A stretch of DNA of 64,000 nt from Sphingopyxis sp. FD7 (GTDB lineage: Bacteria; Pseudomonadota; Alphaproteobacteria; Sphingomonadales; Sphingomonadaceae), in the NCBI RefSeq assembly GCF_003609835.1, contig NZ_AP017898.1:1674001-1738000 (forward strand). The letters run 5' to 3'. Shown here piece by piece: positions 47,551 to 54,962 of this stretch. The translations under genes and the position numbers were made by a program. Every line of letters begins with the position of its first letter. Position 1 is the first letter of the stretch. Below the pieces are notes generated by a model, which did no database searches, had not been told where the DNA came from, and worked only from the letters and a program-made list of their open reading frames with translations.

Positions 47551-48483
47551 ATGATGACCGCTGCCGTCCCCGTCATTTCCATGGCCCTTCCCGCCGACCA
47601 GTTCGCGCGCGATTTCGGGGGGTCGTTCGAGCGTTTCGGCTTCGCGATGATCACCGATCACGGCATCGACGCCGCGCTGATCGACGAGGCCTGGGCGAAA
47701 GCCAAGGCGTTTTTCGCGCTGCCCGAAGCGGTCAAGCGCGCCTATCACATCCCCGGCGGCGGCGGCGCGCGCGGTTACACGCCCTTCGGCACCGAAATCG
47801 CCAAGGGCGCCAAAGAGGTCGATCTCAAGGAGTTCTGGCACGTCGGGCGCGACCTGCCGCCCGGCCACCCGCTCGCCGCGCAGCAGCCGAACAATGTCTG
47901 GCCAACGGAGATCGAGGGATTCCGCGCCGTTTACGACAAGCTGTTCGCCGAGTTCGACCGCGTCGGCGGCCAGCTCCTGTCGGGAATCGCCCGCTATCTC
48001 GGCCTTGCCCCCGATTTCTTCGACGACCCGGTGAAGGACGGCAACAGCGTGATGCGCCTGCTCCACTATCCCCCCGTCGAAGCGCCCGCCAAGGGTATCC
48101 GCGCCGAAGCACATGAGGACATCAATACCATCACCCTGCTGTTGGGCGCCGAGGAAGCGGGGCTCGAAATACTCGACAAGGACGGCAGCTGGCTTCCCGT
48201 CTCGCCGCCGCCCGGCGCGATGGCGGTCAATGTCGGCGACATGCTCCAGCGCCTGACCAACAACCGCCTCCCCTCGACGACGCACCGCGTCCGCAATCCC
48301 GACGAAGGCCGCGCCGGCATCGCGCGCTATTCGATGCCCTTCTTCCTTCATTTCCGTTCGGACTATCTGATCGAAACACTGGACAACTGCATCGACGCCG
48401 ACCATCCCAACCTTTACCCGACGCCAATCACCGCCGACGATTATCTGCAACAGCGCCTGCGCGAAATCGGGCTGAAGAAATAG
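47551..48483 (+). CDS. 2-oxoglutarate/Fe(II) oxygenase, isopenicillin-N-synthase-like
   Basis: 310 aa. Metal triad HxD...H is in AEAHEDINTITLLL and STTHRVRNP, and the cosubstrate Arg-x-Ser is in ARYSMPFFLHF. The N-terminal DIOX_N region (FERFGFAMITDHGID) is typical. The family oxidises small molecules in bacteria and plants; the substrate here is unknown. The gene stands alone. A second Met (MTAAVP) at codon 2 is equally possible as start. Confidence 0.9.
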   Translation: MMTAAVPVISMALPADQFARDFGGSFERFGFAMITDHGIDAALIDEAWAKAKAFFALPEAVKRAYHIPGGGGARGYTPFGTEIAKGAKEVDLKEFWHVGRDLPPGHPLAAQQPNNVWPTEIEGFRAVYDKLFAEFDRVGGQLLSGIARYLGLAPDFFDDPVKDGNSVMRLLHYPPVEAPAKGIRAEAHEDINTITLLLGAEEAGLEILDKDGSWLPVSPPPGAMAVNVGDMLQRLTNNRLPSTTHRVRNPDEGRAGIARYSMPFFLHFRSDYLIETLDNCIDADHPNLYPTPITADDYLQQRLREIGLKK

Positions 48484-48613
48484 GCCCTGGCCTTATCCTC
48501 CCTGTGGCGAAGCCATGGGGAGGGGGACCGCCGCCGCAGGCGGTGGTGGAGGGGCAAGGGTCGCGGCAGCGCCGTAAAACGGCCCTCATCCGCCAGATCA
48601 ATCTCGCTCAGTC

Positions 48614-48689
48614 GTCATCCCGGCGAAGGCCGGTATCTCGCCGTCGCGCCCCAAGCCGAGGTCGAGATCCCGGCCTTCGCCGGGATGAC
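48614..48689. repeat. Palindromic intergenic repeat, family A (paired arms)
   Basis: Arms 48614-48639 and 48664-48689 with core CCGGCGAAGGCCGG; one mismatch in the left arm (GGTATC against GGGATC). Same element as at 2379. Confidence 0.85.
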
Positions 48690-48726
48690 GGAAGCTAGAG
48701 ATGTTGACCCGCCACACTCCCAAACG

Positions 48727-48763
48727 AAAAAGGGCGCCGCGTTGCCGCAGCGCCCCCTTTTTC
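48727..48763 (-). terminator. Rpsu-side Rho-independent terminator
   Basis: Stem formed by GGGCGCCGC and GCAGCGCCC (one mismatch), with T-runs on the minus side (TTTTT after the stem) and A-runs opposite. It is 28 bp after the rpsU stop. Confidence 0.8.
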
Positions 48764-48790
48764 GATCAGGATCCCGAACGGGAACGGGTC

Positions 48791-48997
48791 TTACTTGATC
48801 CCGTCGCGCTCCATCCGCTTGCGCTCCATCTTGCGGGCGCGGCGGACGGCGGCGGCGCGCTCGCGGGCGCGCTTTTCGCTGGGCTTCTCGTAATGACGGC
48901 GCAGCTTCATTTCGCGATACACGCCCTCACGCTGCAGCTTCTTCTTGAGCGCGCGAAGGGCCTGGTCGACATTATTGTCGCGAACGATGATCTGCAT
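48791..48997 (-). CDS. rpsU: 30S ribosomal protein S21
   Basis: 68 aa, highly basic. [20 protein letters not shown] and the segment [21 protein letters not shown] match S21 closely. It binds the 30S platform near the anti-Shine-Dalgarno region and is needed for initiation. Monocistronic with its own terminator; 275 bp upstream to the divergent aldolase gene hold its promoter. Confidence 0.98.
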   Translation of the reverse strand: MQIIVRDNNVDQALRALKKKLQREGVYREMKLRRHYEKPSEKRARERAAAVRRARKMERKRMERDGIK

Positions 48998-49272
48998 AAA
49001 CCGTGTCGTCTCCTGTTCGTCAAAACAGTCCGGGCCACCGGGTCATCCGGTCCGCCGCAAACCGCCGATATTCGGGCAATAAAAAGAGCGCCGCGAAAGC
49101 GCGACGTTCCGGTTGAGGGCCAACTAGAGGGATTCGCCCCGAAATGCAAGCATAAAGGCGGCGAGGCGCCCGCGGCGCTGCGCCGGACCGCTCTGCCTCG
49201 CACGGGATTGTGCCCGCCCCGCCCCCTGTGGCATAGGTAGCAGGACGAAACCGATAGGAAGAGGAACCGGCG

Positions 49273-50037
49273 ATGGCGACCCAGCTCAAGCGCAACAGCA
49301 AATATAGCGAAGCCGAATGGACGGCGCGGCAGGAACTCGCCGCATGTTACCGCATTTTCGCGATGATGGGCTGGGACGAGATGATCTTCAACCATATCAC
49401 GGTGAAGGTGCCCGACCAGGACGGCGCCTTCCTCATCAACCCCTACGGCCTGCATTTCAGCGAGGTTTGCGCGTCGAACCTCATCAAGATCGACATCGAC
49501 GGCAACAAGCTCGACGCGGATAATCCCTGGCACGTCAACAAGGCGGGCTTCGTCCAGCACAGCCTGTTCCATCGCGTCCTGCCCGACGCGCACGCGATCA
49601 TCCACACCCACACCACCGCGACGATGGCGGTTTGCGGGCTCGAAGATGGGCTGCAACCGACCAATTTCTATGCCTGCAACTTCATCGGCCAGCTCGCCTA
49701 TCACGATTTCGAGGGCGTGACGGTGCGCGAGGAAGAGGGCGAGCGGCTGGTCAGGAACCTTGGCGACAAGCGCATCCTGATGCTGCGCAATCATGGGCCC
49801 GTCGTGATGGGCAAGTCGCTCACCGACGCCTTCATCAAATATTGGGCGCTCCAGCGCGCGTGCGAAATCCAGCTCGCGACGATGAGCATGGGCAAGCCGA
49901 TCCTGGTGAACGACGACGTCATCAAGGTCCACCAGCGCGACCTCCATATGGCCGCCATCCCCGGCCAGTCGGGCAAGGCCGAGTTTGACGCCATGGTGCG
50001 CAAGGTCGACAAGATCGACACAAGCTGGCGTGACTAA
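49273..50037 (+). CDS. Class II aldolase/adducin-family protein
   Basis: 254 aa. Zinc ligands of class II aldolases are visible: HTHTTATM (about residue 113 on) and the later LRNHGPVVMG. The N-terminal YRIFAMMGWDEMIFNHITVKV is typical. This branch (adducin-like, near aldolase/epimerase) acts on unknown sugars or acyl compounds. A 27-bp gap precedes the [2Fe-2S] gene, so the two may be co-transcribed. A ribosome site GAAGAGGAA precedes the ATG. Confidence 0.9.
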   Translation: MATQLKRNSKYSEAEWTARQELAACYRIFAMMGWDEMIFNHITVKVPDQDGAFLINPYGLHFSEVCASNLIKIDIDGNKLDADNPWHVNKAGFVQHSLFHRVLPDAHAIIHTHTTATMAVCGLEDGLQPTNFYACNFIGQLAYHDFEGVTVREEEGERLVRNLGDKRILMLRNHGPVVMGKSLTDAFIKYWALQRACEIQLATMSMGKPILVNDDVIKVHQRDLHMAAIPGQSGKAEFDAMVRKVDKIDTSWRD

Positions 50038-50064
50038 TCGGCAAAGGGCGCTAACAGGGGCGGC

Positions 50065-50604
50065 ATGACGCGATTCTCGGTCAACGACCGTCCGGTCGAA
50101 TATCGCATGGAGCCCGACACGCCGCTGCTGTGGGCGCTGCGCGATGCGTCGAACCTCACCGGCACCAAATATGGCTGCGGCACGGGCGATTGCGGCGCCT
50201 GCACCGTCGACATCGACGGCGAGGCGATCCGCAGCTGCCTGGTCACGATTGCCGAATGCGAAGGCCGTTTCGTGACGACGATCGAGGGACTTTCGCGCGA
50301 CCGCAGCCATCCCGTTCAACAGGCGTGGGTCGCCGAACAGGTGCCGCAATGCGGTTTCTGCCAGTCGGGAATGATCATGGCCGCCGCCGCGCTGCTCCGC
50401 AAGAACAGCAATCCCAGCGATGCCGAGGTTGATGCGGCCATGACCAATATCTGCCGCTGCGGCACTTATCCGCGCATCCGCAGCGCGATCCGTCTCGCCG
50501 CACGGGTGATGCGCGGCGAGGAACGCATCGCCGCCGCGCCGCCGCCCGGCATCCGCCCCGACGACGCCGCGCGCGCCGTTCCCGCGCTGCGCCCCGAAAG
50601 CTGA
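50065..50604 (+). CDS. Orphan [2Fe-2S] subunit of a molybdenum hydroxylase (IorA/CoxS-like)
   Basis: 179 aa. Two [2Fe-2S] centres: plant-type GCGTGDCGACTV with the fourth Cys in RSCLV, and the helical centre CGFCQSGM with ICRCGTYPRI. This is the small subunit of isoquinoline 1-oxidoreductase or CO/xanthine dehydrogenase-type enzymes. The molybdopterin-binding large subunit normally encoded beside it is missing: the neighbours are an aldolase and an RcnB-like gene. A Pro/Ala/Arg-rich C-terminal tail extends past the usual length. It could serve a distant large subunit. Confidence 0.88.
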   Translation: MTRFSVNDRPVEYRMEPDTPLLWALRDASNLTGTKYGCGTGDCGACTVDIDGEAIRSCLVTIAECEGRFVTTIEGLSRDRSHPVQQAWVAEQVPQCGFCQSGMIMAAAALLRKNSNPSDAEVDAAMTNICRCGTYPRIRSAIRLAARVMRGEERIAAAPPPGIRPDDAARAVPALRPES

Positions 50605-50715
50605 ACCGCAGGCAACGGCGCGGTCAGGCATCGATCATCTTGCCGCTGGTAAGAATCGATTCATCATCCCGGCTGGCGTCTCCAGCAAACGGGACGTGAG
50701 TTGGAGAATGGCGAG

Positions 50716-51594
50716 ATGAGAAAGATGTTAGGAGGAGTGCTGATCGCCGCGACGATGCTGACCCCGATCGCGCCCGCCGCCGCGCAGGCATCGGGCGAGC
50801 GGATCCTGATCGCGCAGCGCGACGACCGCGGACCACGCGGTCCCGAGGTTCGCCGCGGCGGATACCGCGACGGCGAGGCCCGTCCGCAGCGCCAGCCACG
50901 CAGCGAAATGCGGGCCGAGCGCCGCGGCGAACAGCGTCAGCAATGGCAGGGACGAAGCGACCAGCAGCGCCAGCACTGGCAGCAGCAGCGCGAGGCGCGT
51001 CAGGCCGAGCGCAATCGCGGCAACGCCTATGACCGCAACCGCGATGGCCGCGTCGATCGCCGCTGGGATCGCAATCGCAACGGCGAGGTTGACCGGCGCT
51101 GGGACCGCAACGACAACGGACGCGTCGATCGCCGCTGGGATCGCAACCGTGACGGCGACCTCGATCGCCGCTGGGATCGCGACAACGACAATCGTGTCGA
51201 TCGCCGCTGGGACCGCAATCGCAACGGCTATGTCGATCGCCGCTATCGCGACGGACGCCACGACCGCTGGGACCGGAATCACGATCGCTGGAACCGCGAC
51301 TGGCGCCACGACCGCCGCTACGACTGGCGCAGCTATCGCGATCGCTATCGCAGCTACTACCGGATGCCGCGCTACTATAATCCTTATCGCGGCTATGGCT
51401 ACACGCGCTTCAGCATCGGCTTCACGCTCGGCTCGCTGTTCTACAGCCCGCGCTACTGGATCAACAACCCCAGCTACTATCGCCTGCCGCCCGCCTATGG
51501 GGGCTATCGCTGGATCCGCTATTATGACGATGCACTGCTTGTCGACACCTACACCGGCGAGGTGGTCGACGTGATCTATGATTTCTTCTGGTAA
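50716..51594 (+). CDS. Secreted RcnB-like protein with six 12-residue repeats
   Basis: 292 aa from ATG 50716 (a TTG at 50701 extends by five codons). Signal peptide (LGGVLIAATMLTPIAPAAAQA), then a Gln/Arg-rich region, then six 12-residue repeats of the type DRNRDGRVDRRW, then Tyr/Arg-rich sequence. The C-terminal RIRYYDDALLVDTYTGEVVDVIYDFFW end resembles the RcnB domain (nickel/cobalt homeostasis, periplasmic). The repeats have the D-x-N-x-D-G-x-V-D spacing of EF-hand loops. Likely a periplasmic or surface metal-binding protein. Function not proven. Confidence 0.75.
   Translation: MRKMLGGVLIAATMLTPIAPAAAQASGERILIAQRDDRGPRGPEVRRGGYRDGEARPQRQPRSEMRAERRGEQRQQWQGRSDQQRQHWQQQREARQAERNRGNAYDRNRDGRVDRRWDRNRNGEVDRRWDRNDNGRVDRRWDRNRDGDLDRRWDRDNDNRVDRRWDRNRNGYVDRRYRDGRHDRWDRNHDRWNRDWRHDRRYDWRSYRDRYRSYYRMPRYYNPYRGYGYTRFSIGFTLGSLFYSPRYWINNPSYYRLPPAYGGYRWIRYYDDALLVDTYTGEVVDVIYDFFW
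51031..51246 (+). repeat. Six tandem 36-bp coding repeats
   Basis: Units start at 51031, 51067, 51103, 51139, 51175 and 51211, each 36 bp, in phase with the reading frame of the RcnB-like protein. Consensus protein unit is DRNxDGxVDRRW with substitutions at position 3 (N or D), 5 and 7. The bases differ between units by several changes, so it is not a recent slippage product. Confidence 0.9.
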
Positions 51595-51624
51595 ACTTCC
51601 TTTCGGTTACCGGAATGACAAACT

Positions 51625-51650
51625 GGGGCCGCTTCGTCGGCCCCTTTTTT
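51625..51650 (+). terminator. Rho-independent terminator of the RcnB-like gene
   Basis: Stem GGGGCCG/CGGCCCC (51625-51631 with 51638-51644) followed by TTTTTT, 30 bp after the stop codon. Lies between two converging genes. Confidence 0.9.
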
Positions 51651-51658
51651 GCACCCTT

Positions 51659-52063
51659 TCATCGGTCGGTCCAATAGTCGAACACCGCCTGCTGCTGCTC
51701 GCGGATGAAGCGCGCCGCCGGCGCGCCCTCCCACGGTCCATCGTAACCGAGCAGCAGCGCCGTCCCGCCGACCCACCAACCCTGCCCCGGCAGCCGGTCG
51801 CTCTCGCGCACCACCAGCACCGCGAGGTCGGGTTCGCCGTCCAGCGCGCACAACCGGTCGACTTCGGCCAGCGTCTTGCACAGCGCGCGCATCTTGGGCC
51901 GCGTGAACCGGAACCCCAGCTCGCCAAGCAGCTCGGAATAGCTGACGCTGTTCCCCGCGCGCGCCGCGTCGGTCAGGATCGCCCGGATGCGCGGCGCATC
52001 ACCGAGAGCGCCCGCGTCGGCGGCGGCGACCGCGCCGCCTAGGCCTTCGTCTTTGGCGGCCAT
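51659..52063 (-). CDS. Small hypothetical protein
   Basis: 134 aa from ATG 52063, overlapping the upstream DUF1295 gene by 25 bp. A helical N-terminal half (APRIRAILTDAARAGNSVSYSELLGELGFRFTRPKMRALCKTL) looks like a small winged or helix-turn-helix fold. The C-terminal half has SDRLPGQGWWVGG and a terminal REQQQAVFDYW. I recognise no named family with confidence. It is last in a four-gene minus-strand run with DUF1295, acyltransferase and fpr genes. Confidence 0.7.
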   Translation of the reverse strand: MAAKDEGLGGAVAAADAGALGDAPRIRAILTDAARAGNSVSYSELLGELGFRFTRPKMRALCKTLAEVDRLCALDGEPDLAVLVVRESDRLPGQGWWVGGTALLLGYDGPWEGAPAARFIREQQQAVFDYWTDR

Positions 52064-52854
52064 GGCACAAACCCCGACGTGCGCGCGACATAGGCTGCAT
52101 AGTCGGGTCGCGTCTTGTGCAGCCCCTTTTCGAGCAGCGCCTTGCCCGACCATTTGGTGAGCGTGAAGGTCAGGAAGACCGGACCGATCAGGCTCGCCAG
52201 GGCCGGTTGCCAGCCGATGTCGAGCACGACGATCCAGATGCCCCACCAGCTCAGCGCGTCGCCGAAATAATTGGGATGGCGCGTATAGCGCCACAGCCCC
52301 GTATCGAGCACCCGCCCCTTGTTCGCCGGATTCCGGCGAAAGGCGTGAAGCTGCGCGTCGCCGATGCTCTCGAACGCGATGCCCGTCAGCGCCGCCACCG
52401 CGCCGACCCAGCCGAGGATGCCGACGCCGACGCCGACGCCCCCGCCGGCCCAGATGCCCACCTGCGCGGGCAGGCAGGTGATGAACAGCAGCGGCGCCTG
52501 CGTCAGAAACACCGTCAGCAGCGACGCCCGCGCCCAGCTCCAGCCACGTGTCTCCATCGTTCTCGCCAGAATCCGGGCGTAGCGCGGGTCTTCGCCCTCG
52601 CGCACCCAGCGGCGCGCGAGGTGGATCGCGAGCCGCAGCCCCCACAGCGACGTCAGCCCCAGCAGCAGCCTGGCATGCGCCCCCTCGATCCCCGCCTGCG
52701 CCGCGCTCCCCCAGGCAAGCAGCACCATGCCGAACGCCCAGAAGGCGTCGATGAACGACACGTCGCGGATCGTCACGGCGAACAACCAGAGCAGCAGGAT
52801 CACCGCCAGCAGCCCTGCGAAATTGATCGCCAAAAGCCCCGCTATCTCGGTCAT
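52039..52854 (-). CDS. DUF1295/steroid 5-alpha-reductase-like membrane protein
   Basis: 271 aa with about seven hydrophobic segments. Signature segments: TSLWGLRLAIHLARRWVREGEDPRY and the C-terminal FRRNPANKGRVLDTGLWRYTRHPNYFGD. This family resembles ICMT/5-alpha-reductase proteins and may modify a lipid or steroid-like substrate; unknown. Overlaps the acyltransferase gene by 4 bp. Confidence 0.88.
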   Translation of the reverse strand: MTEIAGLLAINFAGLLAVILLLWLFAVTIRDVSFIDAFWAFGMVLLAWGSAAQAGIEGAHARLLLGLTSLWGLRLAIHLARRWVREGEDPRYARILARTMETRGWSWARASLLTVFLTQAPLLFITCLPAQVGIWAGGGVGVGVGILGWVGAVAALTGIAFESIGDAQLHAFRRNPANKGRVLDTGLWRYTRHPNYFGDALSWWGIWIVVLDIGWQPALASLIGPVFLTFTLTKWSGKALLEKGLHKTRPDYAAYVARTSGFVPWPPKTKA

Positions 52855-53483
52855 ACCGGCCTCTCTCCGTCCGCACCCGTCCCGACAATATCGTCGATCG
52901 AACGCACCGCGCGCTCGGGATATTTCGGGATACAGCTTTTATAGATGTCGAACACCTTTTGCATGTCGGCGCGAAAATCGCCCGTCGGCCAGATCAGCGG
53001 CCCCAGCCCACCGGTCCTGGTGCCATAATCCATCAACCCGACGACCAGCGGCACCTTGGCGCCCAGCGCAATCTGATAAAATCCGGTGCGCCACTTCGCC
53101 GTCTTGCCGCGCGTGCCTTCGGGCGCGACGGTCAGCATGAACTCCCCCCGCCGCGCGAACTCGGCGATCATCTGCGCGACAACGTCGCCACCGCCGCGCC
53201 GGTCGACGGGCACGCCGCCCATCTGGCGGATGAAACCACCGATCGGCCAGCGGAACAGCGACAGCTTCGCCATGAAATAGGGCCGGAGCTTGAGGTCGGC
53301 GGTCAGCCCCAGGAAGTTGACGAAATCCCAATTGCTCGTGTGCGGCGCCGCGATGATGATGAAGCGCCGTGGCTCGGGCACCACGCCCACCGCTTTCCAC
53401 CCGCGCGCACGATAGAGCATCAGCAACAGGCAGCGCACCGCGCGCGCCGCCAGCCCCGGCGGATTGTCGTCGATCCTTGTCAC
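52851..53483 (-). CDS. PlsC-type 1-acyl-sn-glycerol-3-phosphate acyltransferase family
   Basis: 210 aa from a GTG at 53483. The acyltransferase motif HTSNWD (H-x4-D) and PEGTRGKT are present. It has the short N-terminal helix typical of this compact subgroup. Probably acylates a phospholipid precursor or ornithine lipid; exact substrate not known. In a coupled run with DUF1295, 70 bp after fpr. Confidence 0.88.
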   Translation of the reverse strand: MTRIDDNPPGLAARAVRCLLLMLYRARGWKAVGVVPEPRRFIIIAAPHTSNWDFVNFLGLTADLKLRPYFMAKLSLFRWPIGGFIRQMGGVPVDRRGGGDVVAQMIAEFARRGEFMLTVAPEGTRGKTAKWRTGFYQIALGAKVPLVVGLMDYGTRTGGLGPLIWPTGDFRADMQKVFDIYKSCIPKYPERAVRSIDDIVGTGADGERPV

Positions 53484-53553
53484 GCCCGCTCCTCTCCCAA
53501 CGTCGGATTGCGCGAAAGCCGCGCCCGACGCAAGGGGCCAAGCCTGGGCGGCT

Positions 53554-54369
53554 CTATCCGACGAACGCCCGTTCGATGACGAAATCGCCCGGCGCGGCGT
53601 TCGACCCTTCCTTGAACCCCAGCGCCTCGAACCGCGCTTCGAGGTCGCGGATCATCGCCATGCTGCCGCACATCATCACGCGGTCGGTCGCAGGGTCGAA
53701 ATGCGCGGGGCCGGTCAGCGGATGGCCGAACAGCCGCCCGCCGTCGATCAGCGCGTCGATGCGCCCCGTGGTGCGGAACGGCTCGCGCGTCACCGTCGGC
53801 AGGTAATGGAATTGCAGCAGCGCCTGATCCTGAACCAGCGGATCCCCCGCAAGCTGGCTTTCCAGCGCGTCGCGGAAGGCGAGATCGCTCACCTGCCGCA
53901 CGCAATGGACGAGCTGGATCTGGCTGAACCGCTCGTAAATGTCGGGATCGCGCACCAGACTCAGAAAGGGCGCCAGCCCCGTTCCCGTCGACAGCAGGAA
54001 CAGCCGCTGGCCGGGAAGCAGTGCGTCGGCAACGAGCGTTCCCGTCGGTTTTCGGCCAAGATAGACCGGATCGCCCGGCTGGATCTTCTGAAGCCGCGAG
54101 GTCAGCGGCCCGTCAGGCACCTTGATGGACAGAAACTCCAGCTCGTCGGCATAGGCGGGGCTGGCGATCGAATAGGCGCGCAGCAGCGGCCGCCCCTCGC
54201 CCGGCAGCCCGATCATCACAAACTCGCCCGACCGAAAACGAAAGCTCGGCGGGCGCGTGATCGTGAAACTGAACAGATGCTGGTTCCAGTGCCGCACCGC
54301 GCGCACCTCCTCGACAGTCAGCGAGGCGGAGGGAGCCAGCTTGGCGGCGGCGGCAATACGGTCACTCAT
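53554..54369 (-). CDS. fpr: Ferredoxin-NADP+ reductase
   Basis: 271 aa. FAD site RAYSIAS, NADP site STGTGLAPFLSLVRDP, VHCVRQVSDLAF, and MCGSMAMI; the C-terminal VIERAFVG matches the bacterial Fpr type. It moves electrons between NADPH and ferredoxin or flavodoxin, often for oxidative-stress or Fe-S needs. A Fur-like site lies 170 bp upstream. First gene of the minus-strand run. Confidence 0.93.
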   Translation of the reverse strand: MSDRIAAAAKLAPSASLTVEEVRAVRHWNQHLFSFTITRPPSFRFRSGEFVMIGLPGEGRPLLRAYSIASPAYADELEFLSIKVPDGPLTSRLQKIQPGDPVYLGRKPTGTLVADALLPGQRLFLLSTGTGLAPFLSLVRDPDIYERFSQIQLVHCVRQVSDLAFRDALESQLAGDPLVQDQALLQFHYLPTVTREPFRTTGRIDALIDGGRLFGHPLTGPAHFDPATDRVMMCGSMAMIRDLEARFEALGFKEGSNAAPGDFVIERAFVG

Positions 54370-54541
54370 AATCTCGGCTTTCTTGACGGTTTTCGCGCCG
54401 ACTGCGCGACATCAACCGCGCACCGGCGTCCGGGCTTCCCCAGAGCGGAATCCCGGCGCCAGGTCCAAGCAGAATTGCTTGCGCTGCTGAAACCGGAAAC
54501 CACAGCGAATGATTCGCGCGGCCTGGAACATATATTTCTAG

Positions 54542-54564
54542 TGCAAATCATTATCAATAATGCG
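54542..54564. promoter_or_regulatory. Possible Fur-like operator
   Basis: TGCAAATCATTATCAATAATGC contains the ATCATTATC half of the Fur consensus with an inexact second half. It lies in the only clearly A+T-rich stretch of this area, 170 bp upstream of fpr. Identification is by eye only. Confidence 0.35.
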
Positions 54565-54682
54565 CTGACAGGGATTGCGTGCGAATCCTTATGTCCGACG
54601 GCACCAAGCTTGCTGCATCACGCGGTCGACGAAAGCCGTCGACTCACGCGAAGCCGGAAAATGGCGCGCCCACGATGATGAA

Positions 54683-54835
54683 GCTGACGACCATGTGGGG
54701 CTTCCCCGCAGGCCGATCAGCGCCGTCAGTTCCCGGGCAACGCGGATGCTGGACAGCGACCTATCGGCCACTGGCGCCGGACACTCCCACGCAAAGTCAT
54801 CGACGATGCACAGGATGCGGACCGCCAACCGCACA
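54683..54835 (-). pseudogene. IS3-family transposase (OrfB) relic
   Basis: On the minus strand the translation reads RILCIVDDFAWEC, then VADRSLSSIRVARELTALIG, a stretch typical of the rve core of IS3-type transposases. A one-base deletion in a G-run near 54698 puts the next motif (GKPHMVVS) in another frame, after which similarity ends. The 125-codon frame that contains it (54589-54966) starts inside the kup stop, which is probably coincidence. Kup itself appears complete. Confidence 0.7.
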
Positions 54836-54962
54836 CCAGGCTGTCCGACACGGATTCCGAGCGAAGCGAAGAAGGGCGCGCAGCGCTCAATTCGAACGAC
54901 CGGCGCTGGTTCGGACCCCGCGGCAGTGCCATCGGCGTCCGCGTGCCCCTGAACCGGCGCGC

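Larger units (their letters stand above)
48484..48790. other. Intergenic region of 307 bp with repeats, no gene
   Basis: Between the oxygenase (+) and rpsU (-), both ending here. It has a family A repeat pair (48614-48689), a G-rich stem at 48500-48555 (GGGGACCGCCGCCGCAGGCGGTGG-like; not a clean hairpin) and the rpsU terminator. No protein-like frame is seen. Confidence 0.7.
54370..54962. other. Intergenic region of 593 bp with relic sequence
   Basis: Between fpr and kup (both minus strand). It holds a Fur-like AT-rich dyad (54542-54564), a broken IS3-type transposase fragment (54683-54835) and a short hairpin (GTCGAC near 54650-54668). The part from 54370 to 54540 has no gene I can support and probably contains the fpr promoter. 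Confidence 0.7.

Noticed and set aside
51659..52888. 409-codon minus frame read as one protein
   Set aside because: Its N-terminal part is a shadow of the DUF1295 gene; only 51659-52063 has independent protein character.
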